Assembly (NCBI GenBank): GCA_023227685.1
Contig: JALNVG010000040.1
Coordinates: 1 to 15,121 of the forward strand
DNA: 15,121 bases
Direction: 5' to 3'
Source of the DNA: Bacteroidaceae bacterium
Lineage (GTDB): Bacteria > Bacteroidota > Bacteroidia > Bacteroidales > Bacteroidaceae
Under the pieces are notes generated by a model that saw only the letters and a program-made list of their open reading frames with translations, searched no databases and had not been told where the DNA came from. Numbering within the stretch: position 1 is the first letter of the stretch; each line of letters starts with the position of its first letter. This document shows, piece by piece, positions 1 through 8,034 of the stretch. The translations under genes were made by a program, and so were the position numbers.

Positions 1-34
1 GTCTTTTCAGGTTTAATGATAGATATATAAGAAG

Positions 35-1120
35 ATGAAGATAACAATTGTAGCAGGTGCACGCCCTAATTTCATGAAAATAGCGCCCATCGTTCATGCC
101 ATTGATAAAGCTAGAGAAGCGGGAAAAAAGGTTTCTTTCCGATTGATATTTACCGGAAAGGCAGATGATGAGAGCTTGGATGTCTCACTGTTTACCGACC
201 TTAACATGAGAGCACCCGATGTATATCTTGGCATAGAAGAAAACAACCTCACTAAACTTTCAGCAGGCATTATGATTGCTTTCGACCGCGAATTGACTGA
301 GAATCCTGCTCACGTAGTCTTAATCGTTGATGACCTGACAGCAACCATGAGTTGTGCCATCGTAGCCAAGAAACAGGGAATTAAAGTGGCCCACCTTGTG
401 GCCGGCACGCGGTCTTTCGATATGAACATGCCCAAAGAAGTGAACCGAATGATTACCGATGGCTTGTCCGATTATCTTTTTACGGCCGGTATGGTAGCCA
501 ACAGGAATTTAAGTCAGAGTGGCTTGGAAAATGAGCATATTTTTTATGTAGGCAATATTTTGATTGATACCATTCGTGAGAATTATCATAGGCTGATCAA
601 ACCAATCTGGTTTTCGGCACTGGGTATGAAGGAAGGCGAATATATCCTGCTCACATTGAATCGCCACGCTTTGCTAAAGGATCGTGAGAACTTTAAACGG
701 CTGCTGGATACTTCAATCGAAAAATCGGGCAATCTACCTATTATAGCTCCCCTACACTCTTATATGAGAAATTCCATTAAGAGTGTCGGCATATCGTCAC
801 CCAAGCTCAATATACTTCAAACACAGAATTATTTGTTTTTCGGATATTTGATGAAACATGCCAAGGGTATCATCACCGATTCGGGCAATGTGGCCGAAGA
901 AGCTACTTTTCTTGATATTCCCTGTATCACATTGAACTCTTATGCAGAACATCCTGAAACATGGAGAATCGGTACCAATAAACTTGTCGGCGAATCTCCG
1001 GAGAAACTTGCTGAAGCTTTAGATGTCTTTATGAAGGGTGAATGGAAACACGGTGAACTACCCGAACATTGGGACGGGCATACGGGCGAAAGAATTGTCA
1101 AGATATTGACAGAAAGTTAA
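35..1120 (+). CDS. UDP-GlcNAc 2-epimerase (WecB/MnaA) family protein, active site altered
   Basis: A 361-residue protein, close to the usual 360-380 of non-hydrolysing UDP-N-acetylglucosamine 2-epimerases, with the GT-B fold landmarks in order: a GARPNFMKIAPI loop at residues 8-19, VDDLTAT at 98-104, HLVAGTRSFD at 120-129, MPKEVNR at 132-138, LLTLNRH at 205-211, TDSG at 281-284 and a PET motif at 307-309. Active members interconvert UDP-GlcNAc and UDP-ManNAc for surface polysaccharides. Aligned by eye to E. coli WecB, the catalytic Asp95 is kept (D100), but Glu117 is V122, Glu131 is K134 and His213 is N209. The neighbouring TERPE motif reads AEHPE. The frame is open and otherwise conserved, so I infer a non-catalytic or re-purposed paralogue rather than a decaying gene. 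The start follows a weak AAGAAG. Any upstream operon partner lies outside the window. Family assignment is firm; epimerase activity is doubtful. Confidence 0.85.
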   Translation: MKITIVAGARPNFMKIAPIVHAIDKAREAGKKVSFRLIFTGKADDESLDVSLFTDLNMRAPDVYLGIEENNLTKLSAGIMIAFDRELTENPAHVVLIVDDLTATMSCAIVAKKQGIKVAHLVAGTRSFDMNMPKEVNRMITDGLSDYLFTAGMVANRNLSQSGLENEHIFYVGNILIDTIRENYHRLIKPIWFSALGMKEGEYILLTLNRHALLKDRENFKRLLDTSIEKSGNLPIIAPLHSYMRNSIKSVGISSPKLNILQTQNYLFFGYLMKHAKGIITDSGNVAEEATFLDIPCITLNSYAEHPETWRIGTNKLVGESPEKLAEALDVFMKGEWKHGELPEHWDGHTGERIVKILTES

Positions 1121-1148
1121 TAATTATGGTAAAAGCGAAACAAATTTT

Positions 1149-1176
1149 TTTGATTCGATAGTTATTATTAACTTTG
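1149..1176 (+). promoter_or_regulatory. Probable Bacteroidetes-type promoter for the DUF5686 gene
   Basis: TAACTTTG at 1169-1176 matches the -7 consensus TAnnTTTG exactly. The best -33 match, TTTG at 1149-1152, lies only 16 bases upstream where 19-20 is usual, so the -33 half is uncertain. A start site about 7 bases downstream would leave a leader of roughly 15 bases before the ATG at 1198. Confidence 0.55.
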
Positions 1177-1197
1177 TAACCAATTGTATACAACGAA

Positions 1198-3756
1198 ATG
1201 AGACAAAAATACACAAAACTCATCCTATCCTTGCTATTTATCATTGCCGCAGCTAATTTATCTGCACAAATTAAAGGAGTAGTTACAGATTCAATTACGC
1301 ACGAGCCGTTAATGTATGTTTCTGTTTTTTACCAAGGCAAAGGTGTCGGTGGTGTGACTAACGCCAACGGTCAGTTTCAAATAGAAAGACATAAAGGATG
1401 GAATGCAATTACTATTTCTACTATCGGTTATATAACCAAAGTAATAAGAATAACTGCCGAGACTAAAATCCTGAATATCAAAATGTCATCGGATAATGTT
1501 CAATTATCCGAAGTTGTAATCAAGCCCCACAGGGAGAAATATTCACGCAAGGATAACCCGGCTGTCGAATTCATGAAAAAAGTAATTGCTCACAAGAATA
1601 ATTTAAAACTCGAATCGAACAATTACTACCAATACGATAAGTACGAAAAGATGATGATGTCTATCAATGACATCACACTGGAAAAACTTGAAAAAGGCAT
1701 TTATAAAAAATATTCTTTCCTTAAAGATCAGGTAGAGTTATCACCAAGAACAAATAAATTGATCCTTCCGCTTTCAATTAAGGAAACAGCTTCGAAGGTA
1801 GTGTATCGTAAGGATCCGGAGGAGAAAAAAACAATTATCGAAGGGGTGAATTCGGCGGGCATAGATGAGTTGTTTTCTACAGGAGATATGCTCGGCACCA
1901 TATTAAAGGATGTATTTGCCGATATCAATATTTATGATAATAACATCAAACTGTTACAACAACGCTTTGTCAGTCCGATTGCTGCTACAGCTACTTCTTT
2001 CTATAAATTTTATCTGATGGATACATTGAAAGTGGATAACCGCGAATGTGTGCATCTGACTTTTGTTCCGCAAAATTCACAGGATTTCGGGTTTACAGGA
2101 AACCTTTATGTGCTTAATGATTCTACTTACGCTGTAAAGAAGTGCACGATGAACCTGCCGAAAAAGAATGGTGTGAATTATGTCAATAATTTGGATATCA
2201 CACAAAGTTACGTCCAGCTTCCCAATGGAAACATGGTACTGACCGATGATGACATTGCTGTAGATTTGTCTTTAAAAAAGACCGGCGGTCTCATCGTGGA
2301 ACGTTTGACAAAATACACCGATTACCAATTTACACCCGTTGAAAACCGGCTTTTCAAGCTGAGGGGAAACGTAATAAAAGAGGCCGATATGCTTTCAAAA
2401 AGCGATGATTATTGGGCCCGGGTGCGACAAGTTCCGCTCACAAAGAAAGAAAGCAATATGGATTTGTTCGTTAATCGACTGGCACAAATTCCGGGATTCA
2501 AATATGTTTTGTTTCTGTCTAAGGCATTAATTGAAAACTTTGTTGAAACAAGTCCGCCGGGTAAACCCAGCAAATTTGATATTGGTCCCATCAACACCAT
2601 GATCTCAGGAAATTATATCGATGGTACACGTCTCAGACTCAGTGGAATGACTACGGCCAATTTCGATCCCCATTGGTTTTTTAATGGTTTCGGAGCTTAC
2701 GGGTTGAAAGATCAGCGATGGAAATACAATGGAACTGCTACTTACTCTTTCAACAAGTGTAACTATGTTCGTTGGGAATTTCCGAAAAACTTTATTTCAG
2801 CTTCTTATACTTACGATGTGATGTCACCTATGGACAAATATCTGTTCACGGATAAGGATAATGTATTTGTTTCACTTAAAACAACCACAGTAGATCAAAT
2901 GTCATATATTCGTGATGCCGCACTTGATTATGAACGCGAAAACCCTTACGGATTAGGAATTAAAGCAATAGTTCGCAACCGTAACGATGAACCTTGCGGC
3001 AATTTGCGTTATGTTCGTAATGATCCTGCACAGACCGATGTACATGATATCACGACCTCTGAAGCAAGCTTCACCTTGCGTTATGCTCCGGGTGAATCAT
3101 TTGTCAATTCCAAAGAACGAAGAATTCCTGTTTCTCTGGATGCACCGGTGTTAACCTTGAGCTACACCATGGGACTTAAGGGTGTGTTGAAGGGCGATTA
3201 TAATTTCAACCGTACGGACATTAGTTTTTGGAAACGTTTCTGGCTTCCATCGTCATGGGGAAAAGTAGATGTAAGTGCCAAGGCGGGAGCCGAATGGAAT
3301 AAGGTACCCTTCCCGTTGCTTATATTTCCGGAAGCTAACCTCTCTTATATTATTGAGCGCGAAACTTTTTGTTTGATCAATAATATGGAATTTATTAATG
3401 ACCGCTACGCTTCTTTATCATTATCCTATAATATGGATGGTAAACTATTTAATCGTATACCACTCATCAAAAAATTCAAATGGCGTGAGATGTTCAGGGT
3501 ACGTATGCTTTACGGACAACTTACAAATAAAAATAATCCTTTCAAAAATTCCGATAGTGATTTATTCCGTTTTCCGCAGCGTAATGGTGAATATACCAGT
3601 TTTGTTATGGATCGTAAACCGTATATAGAAACAAGTATCGGCATTTATAATATCTTCAAACTTTTGCATATTGAATATGTTCATCGTTTTACCTATCTTA
3701 AAAACCCAGGAATAAATAAAGATGGTATTCGTTTTATGATTTTAATGGTATTTTAA
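1198..3756 (+). CDS. DUF5686 family outer-membrane protein with carboxypeptidase-regulatory-like domain
   Basis: An 852-residue protein with a signal peptide (basic MRQKYTK, then a hydrophobic run ending LSAQ near residue 24). Residues about 25-95 form a carboxypeptidase-regulatory-like beta-sandwich: IKGVVTDSITHEPL, then GVTNANGQF and a STIGY strand. The following stretch (SEVVIKPHREKYSRKDNPAVEFMKKVI in the family pattern, about residues 104-132, then YYQYDKYEKM) is the hallmark of DUF5686. The C-terminal half is rich in alternating aromatic strands and the protein ends in Phe (ILMVF), as outer-membrane beta-barrels do. Function is unknown for the family; a TonB-independent barrel with a periplasmic plug-like domain is the structural inference. 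It has its own promoter, and only 3 bases separate its stop from rarA, so the two are probably co-transcribed. Full length with no disruption. Confidence 0.9.
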   Translation: MRQKYTKLILSLLFIIAAANLSAQIKGVVTDSITHEPLMYVSVFYQGKGVGGVTNANGQFQIERHKGWNAITISTIGYITKVIRITAETKILNIKMSSDNVQLSEVVIKPHREKYSRKDNPAVEFMKKVIAHKNNLKLESNNYYQYDKYEKMMMSINDITLEKLEKGIYKKYSFLKDQVELSPRTNKLILPLSIKETASKVVYRKDPEEKKTIIEGVNSAGIDELFSTGDMLGTILKDVFADINIYDNNIKLLQQRFVSPIAATATSFYKFYLMDTLKVDNRECVHLTFVPQNSQDFGFTGNLYVLNDSTYAVKKCTMNLPKKNGVNYVNNLDITQSYVQLPNGNMVLTDDDIAVDLSLKKTGGLIVERLTKYTDYQFTPVENRLFKLRGNVIKEADMLSKSDDYWARVRQVPLTKKESNMDLFVNRLAQIPGFKYVLFLSKALIENFVETSPPGKPSKFDIGPINTMISGNYIDGTRLRLSGMTTANFDPHWFFNGFGAYGLKDQRWKYNGTATYSFNKCNYVRWEFPKNFISASYTYDVMSPMDKYLFTDKDNVFVSLKTTTVDQMSYIRDAALDYERENPYGLGIKAIVRNRNDEPCGNLRYVRNDPAQTDVHDITTSEASFTLRYAPGESFVNSKERRIPVSLDAPVLTLSYTMGLKGVLKGDYNFNRTDISFWKRFWLPSSWGKVDVSAKAGAEWNKVPFPLLIFPEANLSYIIERETFCLINNMEFINDRYASLSLSYNMDGKLFNRIPLIKKFKWREMFRVRMLYGQLTNKNNPFKNSDSDLFRFPQRNGEYTSFVMDRKPYIETSIGIYNIFKLLHIEYVHRFTYLKNPGINKDGIRFMILMVF

Positions 3757-3759
3757 AAG

Positions 3760-5031
3760 ATGGAACCTTTAGCTGAAAGACTTCGCCCCAAGACGCTAGA
3801 TGAATATATCGGCCAAGCTCATTTAGTTGGGCCCGGTGCCGTATTACGTAAAATGATTGATGCGGGCAGGATTTCTTCATTCATTTTATGGGGACCTCCC
3901 GGTGTCGGTAAAACAACACTTGCCCATATCATTGCTAACAAACTGGAAACTCCTTTCTACATGTTGAGTGCTGTTACATCAGGTGTTAAAGATGTGCGTG
4001 ATGTGATTCAGCGTGCCAAAAGCAATACGTTTTTTTCACAGGCAAGTCCGATTCTGTTTATCGATGAAATACATCGTTTCAGCAAATCACAACAAGACTC
4101 TTTACTGGGAGCCGTAGAAAAGGGTGTGGTTACCTTGATCGGTGCTACAACCGAAAATCCTTCGTTCGAGGTTATCAGCCCTCTCCTTTCCCGCTGTCAG
4201 GTGTATACCTTAAATCCGTTGGAAAAAGAAGACTTGCTCATATTACTGAAACGAGCTATCACAACAGATGTATTATTGAAAGAAAGAAAAATTGAGCTTA
4301 AAGAAACAACGGCAATTCTGCGATATTCCGGTGGAGACGCCCGTAAACTACTCAATATTCTTGAACTTGTGGTTGAATCGGGAACGGAAGAAACGATCGT
4401 TGTTACTGATGAAAAAGTAACTGATCTATTACAACAAAATCCTATGGCTTACGACAAGGATGGAGAAATGCATTACGATATCATTTCGGCCTTTATCAAA
4501 TCCATACGGGGAAGTGATCCTGATGCGGCTATATATTGGTTGGCACGAATGGTTGAAGGTGGAGAAGATCCTGCTTTCATCGCACGACGACTGGTTATCT
4601 CTGCTTCCGAAGACATCGGTTTGGCCAATCCCAATGCGCTCTTGCTGGCTAATGCATGTTTTGATGCTGTGATGAAAATTGGTTGGCCCGAAGGGCGTAT
4701 ACCTCTTGCCGAGACTACTATTTATTTGGCAACAAGCCCCAAAAGTAATTCTGCTTATATGGCTATCAACGATGCACTTCAGTTTGTGAGGGATAATGGA
4801 AACCAGCCCGTACCGCTTCATTTACGCAATGCGCCCACAAAATTGATGGAACAATTGGGCTATGGTAATAATTACAAATATGCTCATGACTACAAAGGAC
4901 ATTTTGTAGTTCAGCAATTTCTGCCCGATAAGATAAAAGATAAACGTTTATGGAATCCGCAAGACAATCCGGCCGAACAAAAAATCGCTGAACGAATGAA
5001 ACGACTTTGGGGAGAGGATAAGAAAATATGA
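3760..5031 (+). CDS. rarA: Replication-associated recombination protein A (RarA/MgsA/WRNIP1 family AAA+ ATPase)
   Basis: A 423-residue clamp-loader-like AAA+ ATPase. The N-terminal PLAERLRPKTLDEYIGQ is typical of the family. Walker A is GPPGVGKT at residues 45-52, Walker B LFIDEIHRF at 99-107, the sensor-1 region GATTENPSFEV at 128-138, and the sensor-2 region GGDARKLLN at 191-199. The C-terminal half matches the tetramerisation region: YDIISAFIKSIRGSDPDAAIYW, an ARRLVISASEDIG stretch and LRNAPTKLM. RarA acts in the cytoplasm at stalled or gapped replication forks and interacts with SSB in characterised bacteria. The start sits 3 bases after the DUF5686 stop, so expression is probably coupled to that gene; no separate promoter is visible. 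Length and motifs are complete. Confidence 0.96.
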   Translation: MEPLAERLRPKTLDEYIGQAHLVGPGAVLRKMIDAGRISSFILWGPPGVGKTTLAHIIANKLETPFYMLSAVTSGVKDVRDVIQRAKSNTFFSQASPILFIDEIHRFSKSQQDSLLGAVEKGVVTLIGATTENPSFEVISPLLSRCQVYTLNPLEKEDLLILLKRAITTDVLLKERKIELKETTAILRYSGGDARKLLNILELVVESGTEETIVVTDEKVTDLLQQNPMAYDKDGEMHYDIISAFIKSIRGSDPDAAIYWLARMVEGGEDPAFIARRLVISASEDIGLANPNALLLANACFDAVMKIGWPEGRIPLAETTIYLATSPKSNSAYMAINDALQFVRDNGNQPVPLHLRNAPTKLMEQLGYGNNYKYAHDYKGHFVVQQFLPDKIKDKRLWNPQDNPAEQKIAERMKRLWGEDKKI

Positions 5032-5065
5032 TATTTAATAAAAATATAAATTATAATTTAAAATA

Positions 5066-6028
5066 ATGATGATGAAATTAGTTGCACTAGACGGTTATGC
5101 CGCCAACCCCGGAGATATCTCATGGGATGGATTGAAAGCATTGGGTGATTGCACGATCTACGATCGCACTGTTGCTTCAGAAGTAATTGAACGTGCCAAA
5201 GATGCAGATGCTATCTTTGTAAATAAAACGATCATTGATAAAAAGACTATTGAAGCATTGCCTAATTTGAAATATATAGGTGTTCAAGCTACGGGATATA
5301 ATACGATTGACCTCGAAACAGCGAAAGAACATGGCATAACAGTTACCAATATTCCGGCCTATAGCACAAGGTCCGTTGCTCAAATGGCCTTTGCTCATAT
5401 TTTAAATATAACGCAACGAGTTCAGCATTATACGGATGAAGTGCGTAGTGGACAATGGACGAATAATTCGGATTTTTGTTTCTGGGATACACCTCTTATC
5501 GAATTGAAAGATAAAAAGATGGGAATCTTGGGGCTCGGACATACCGGTTTAGCAACCGCTCGTATAGCAATCAGCTTTGGTATGCATGTTTTTTCATTCA
5601 CCTCAAAAACTAATTTGCAACTATCATCGGAGATTAAAAAGATGGAACTTGATGAATTGCTTAGAGAATGTGATATAATCACCCTGAATTGTCCTCTCAA
5701 CAAAGATACCGATAAAATGATCAATGCAGCACGATTGGCTTTGATGAAACCGACTGCCATATTGATCAATACAGCACGCGGAGGATTGATCAACGAACAA
5801 GACTTAGCTGATGCACTAAACGAAGGAAAAATATACGCTGCAGGTTTGGATGTGCTTTCAAGTGAACCTCCTCGCGCCGATAATCCTTTATTGAAGGCTA
5901 AAAATTGTTTCATCACTCCTCACATTGCATGGGCAAGTAAGGAAGCGCGTAGTCGCCTACATACTATTTTGATTAGCAACCTACAGGCATTCATTGATGG
6001 AAAGCCTGAAAACGTAGTTAATATGTAA
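5066..6028 (+). CDS. D-2-hydroxyacid dehydrogenase (glycerate dehydrogenase/hydroxypyruvate reductase-like)
   Basis: A 320-residue NAD(P)-dependent 2-hydroxyacid dehydrogenase that would reduce 2-ketoacids such as hydroxypyruvate or pyruvate to D-hydroxyacids in the cytoplasm. The dinucleotide loop is GLGHTG at 156-161. The catalytic triad is visible as R238 (NTARGG), E267 (SSEPP) and H286 (ITPHIAWAS). The acidic residue that usually ends the second beta strand of NAD-specific members is absent; the strand reads HVFSFTSK, with Thr179 at that place, so cofactor preference is open. Three ATG codons in a row (5066, 5069, 5072) allow alternative starts; 5072 (MKLVALDGYAANPGD) fits typical relatives best. 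It follows rarA by 34 bases and may share its transcript. The exact substrate cannot be read from sequence. Confidence 0.92.
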   Translation: MMMKLVALDGYAANPGDISWDGLKALGDCTIYDRTVASEVIERAKDADAIFVNKTIIDKKTIEALPNLKYIGVQATGYNTIDLETAKEHGITVTNIPAYSTRSVAQMAFAHILNITQRVQHYTDEVRSGQWTNNSDFCFWDTPLIELKDKKMGILGLGHTGLATARIAISFGMHVFSFTSKTNLQLSSEIKKMELDELLRECDIITLNCPLNKDTDKMINAARLALMKPTAILINTARGGLINEQDLADALNEGKIYAAGLDVLSSEPPRADNPLLKAKNCFITPHIAWASKEARSRLHTILISNLQAFIDGKPENVVNM

Positions 6029-6033
6029 GCTCC

Positions 6034-6055
6034 TTTTTTGAAAATAATCAAAAAA
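6034..6055. terminator. Weak AT-rich hairpin after the dehydrogenase gene
   Basis: TTTTTTGA at 6034-6041 and TCAAAAAA at 6048-6055 are perfect inverted arms around a 6-base loop, 5 bases after the dehydrogenase stop. There is no U-tract on the + strand transcript beyond the stem, so this is a weak candidate for ending the rightward operon. Confidence 0.25.
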
Positions 6056-6070
6056 AAACAGATGATTGCA

Positions 6071-6100
6071 TTGGAATTAAGAAAATACTCTTTATCTTTG
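6071..6100 (+). promoter_or_regulatory. Promoter of the tRNA-Pro pair
   Basis: TATCTTTG at 6093-6100 matches the -7 consensus TAnnTTTG exactly. TTG at 6071-6073, 19 bases upstream, fits three of four bases of the -33 TTTG element. The predicted start near 6107 gives a leader of about 27 bases before the first tRNA. Confidence 0.7.
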
Positions 6101-6133
6101 CGCTGCCTTTAAAAAAGATCATCTTTTTGTATA

Positions 6134-6208
6134 CGGGGTGTAGCGCAGTCCGGTTAGCGCACCTGCTTTGGGAGCAGGGGGTCGTGGGTTCGAATCCCGC
6201 TACCCCGA
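6134..6208 (+). tRNA. tRNA-Pro (anticodon TGG), copy 1
   Basis: The cloverleaf folds fully. The acceptor CGGGGTG pairs with TACCCCG (one G-U pair) and is followed by discriminator A. The anticodon stem CCTGC/GCAGG encloses the loop TTTGGGA with anticodon TGG at its centre. The T arm has the standard GTGGG-TTCGAAT-CCCGC pattern. The CCA end is not encoded. It is 75 bases long and identical to the next copy. Confidence 0.97.
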
Positions 6209-6254
6209 CGATACAAGAAGAGTGTCAGAAAGAAGGGTTTTTAGTTATTTGTTA

Positions 6255-6329
6255 CGGGGTGTAGCGCAGTCCGGTTAGCGCACCTGCTTTGGGAGCAGGG
6301 GGTCGTGGGTTCGAATCCCGCTACCCCGA
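6255..6329 (+). tRNA. tRNA-Pro (anticodon TGG), copy 2
   Basis: All 75 bases are identical to the copy starting 121 bases upstream, with the same TGG anticodon and no encoded CCA. The 46-base spacer shows no good -7 element, so the two are probably cut from one precursor transcript. Confidence 0.97.
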
Positions 6330-6363
6330 CAAATTTCAGGAAGATATTTTCATTAAGATTTAA

Positions 6364-6412
6364 ATATAAAAAGAGATGCATCAAAATTATTTTGATGCAT
6401 CTCTTTTTATAT
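6364..6412. terminator. Perfect 23-bp hairpin, likely bidirectional terminator
   Basis: Arms at 6364-6386 and 6390-6412 are exact reverse complements around a 3-base TTA loop. The stem core is GAGATGCATC flanked by A/T runs, so transcripts from either strand end in a U-rich arm. It sits 35 bases after the second tRNA and 40 bases after the stop of the convergent fadL-like gene, the expected place for a shared terminator. Confidence 0.85.
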
Positions 6413-6451
6413 ATTGCGATTCGATATTAAACCATTAAGTCTATCATAAAC

Positions 6452-8017
6452 TTAAAATTTATAATCCACCCCTACACCGAAAACCTTATTTGTACGGGTA
6501 AAAGAATCTTTGCCAGCAATCCCCGTTTCATTATAATTGCTTGTTTCTTTATTATAGGTACCATAATTGGTGCAGAAATAAGCTATATTCAATTTCACCT
6601 TCGGTGACAAGTCGAATCCGGCACCCAAACCATAAGAATATGAACTTACAGCATAATTCATATCCGTTTGATAATTATCTCCTACGCTGTATTTTGTGCG
6701 TTGCATACCGGTACTTACTTGAGCCCAGCGACAAACATCATATTCTACGCCAAACAAATATTCGTTTGTTCCCTGGTGTATGTATTTGCTTTTATCAACC
6801 AATTCACCTGTTGTCATGTCTTTTACCTTTGCCATATTTGCATGAGTATCAAAGAAATGATGATAACCTGCAGATACCCGCAATGCAGACGATATTTTAT
6901 ACGAAACACCAGCTGTAAATAAACTCGGTATATCATGCGGTGTATTTACACCATCTCTAAAACTTGCATACTTATCATTTTTTACATCAACAGTTCCATC
7001 TTCTAATAAGGGAGCAGCCGGCAATGACCCCGTAGTCTTATTCTCTACATTCAAATTTGTATTGAATTCGTACTTTATACCGATATTCCATTTGCCTGCC
7101 TTATAATCCAAACCGATAATTGGAGTTACTCCCCAACCGGTCTGAGTACAATCCAACTGAAGATCTGCTGTTTTATCGGCTACTACTTGGGCTGCTTTTG
7201 CCAAATAGACACTTTTGGCATAACTTGCCTGATCTCCATCACTAAGAGCTGTTTCTGCAGAAGCAAGAGACGTTGTGACTATTGCCTGGGCAGCTTTGCT
7301 GACATTAATCATGTCACCACCACCAATATTAGCTTGTATATCCTTAACATAGCCGGAATAGGAATCATTGACATAATTAAAACGTGCTCCACCGAAAACA
7401 GCAAGATGTTCGTTTATTTTATAAGTTGCGCCAAGTTGTAATCCGAAGATATATTGACGACCTTCCATATAACTATTTAACGAATACTTGTCGGTTCCGG
7501 CGAATATGTTTGAAGGTAAAATGCCGTTACTTACTAACTGGTCACCCGAAGCAACCAAAGTGGCAGGTAATACAGCTACCTGTGATTCAAAAGAACCGAG
7601 ACCTTTATTAAATGTAGCTTTTCCACCGCCACCTGTAACGGCAAACTCGCCGGAGAATGTCCAGTTCCCTTTTTTGTAAGCAGCGAATAATGACGGAACA
7701 ATCGGCGCAGAAGCTTTGCCTTTAAATACTTTTGTATCACTATTACCGGAACCGGTAAAAGGTGCAAACGTAGAGGTTATTGTTCTCGTTTGATAAACAC
7801 TTTGTCCATTAAAAGAGAAATGGAATCCTTCATCCATAAACGCAAGTCCCGCAGGATTTGAATACACTGCATCTATTTGTGTTGATGCATCTCGAGCCAA
7901 CATTCTTAAAAATAAGACATGCTGATTCGTATTTGTTAAGAGGCCACCTGCAAAAGTGGAAGTTGAGAAGATTAGCAACACTAGGCTAGTCAAAATTGAT
8001 TTTCTCATAAAATTCAT
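6452..8017 (-). CDS. OmpP1/FadL family outer-membrane transporter
   Basis: A 521-residue outer-membrane beta-barrel of the family that brings hydrophobic compounds such as long-chain fatty acids or aromatics across the outer membrane. A signal peptide ends at TFA near residue 23. The mature N-terminus GGLLTNTNQHVLFLRMLARDAS and the NPAG motif at residues 54-57 are family hallmarks, and the protein ends in a VGVDYKF strand with terminal Phe. An Ala-rich, probably helical insertion lies at about residues 238-285. The start may be 8017 (MNFMRKS) or 8008 (MRKS); both lie downstream of the predicted promoter and give a good signal peptide. It is transcribed away from the cyd operon and converges on the tRNA pair. 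The substrate cannot be read from sequence. Confidence 0.92.
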   Translation of the reverse strand: MNFMRKSILTSLVLLIFSTSTFAGGLLTNTNQHVLFLRMLARDASTQIDAVYSNPAGLAFMDEGFHFSFNGQSVYQTRTITSTFAPFTGSGNSDTKVFKGKASAPIVPSLFAAYKKGNWTFSGEFAVTGGGGKATFNKGLGSFESQVAVLPATLVASGDQLVSNGILPSNIFAGTDKYSLNSYMEGRQYIFGLQLGATYKINEHLAVFGGARFNYVNDSYSGYVKDIQANIGGGDMINVSKAAQAIVTTSLASAETALSDGDQASYAKSVYLAKAAQVVADKTADLQLDCTQTGWGVTPIIGLDYKAGKWNIGIKYEFNTNLNVENKTTGSLPAAPLLEDGTVDVKNDKYASFRDGVNTPHDIPSLFTAGVSYKISSALRVSAGYHHFFDTHANMAKVKDMTTGELVDKSKYIHQGTNEYLFGVEYDVCRWAQVSTGMQRTKYSVGDNYQTDMNYAVSSYSYGLGAGFDLSPKVKLNIAYFCTNYGTYNKETSNYNETGIAGKDSFTRTNKVFGVGVDYKF

Positions 8018-8034
8018 TTATTAGTTTTGCGGCG

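Noticed and set aside
35..1120. The epimerase-like gene as a plain pseudogene
   Set aside because: There is no stop or frameshift, length is normal, and most family motifs are kept, so decay alone does not explain the specific active-site changes.
4429..4821. 130-codon open frame on the minus strand
   Set aside because: It is fully antisense to rarA, with Cys/His/Ser-rich low-plausibility composition; a chance reading frame.
5428..5916. 162-codon open frame on the minus strand
   Set aside because: It lies wholly antisense to the well-supported dehydrogenase gene, resembles no family I recognise and has no promoter in sight.
6209..6254. A separate promoter for the second tRNA-Pro
   Set aside because: The spacer has TTATTTG near its end but not TAnnTTTG, and a start there would fall inside the tRNA; co-transcription is simpler.
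6541..6918. 125-codon open frame on the plus strand
   Set aside because: It is antisense to the fadL-like gene, whose own frame has a signal peptide and family motifs; the antisense product looks random.
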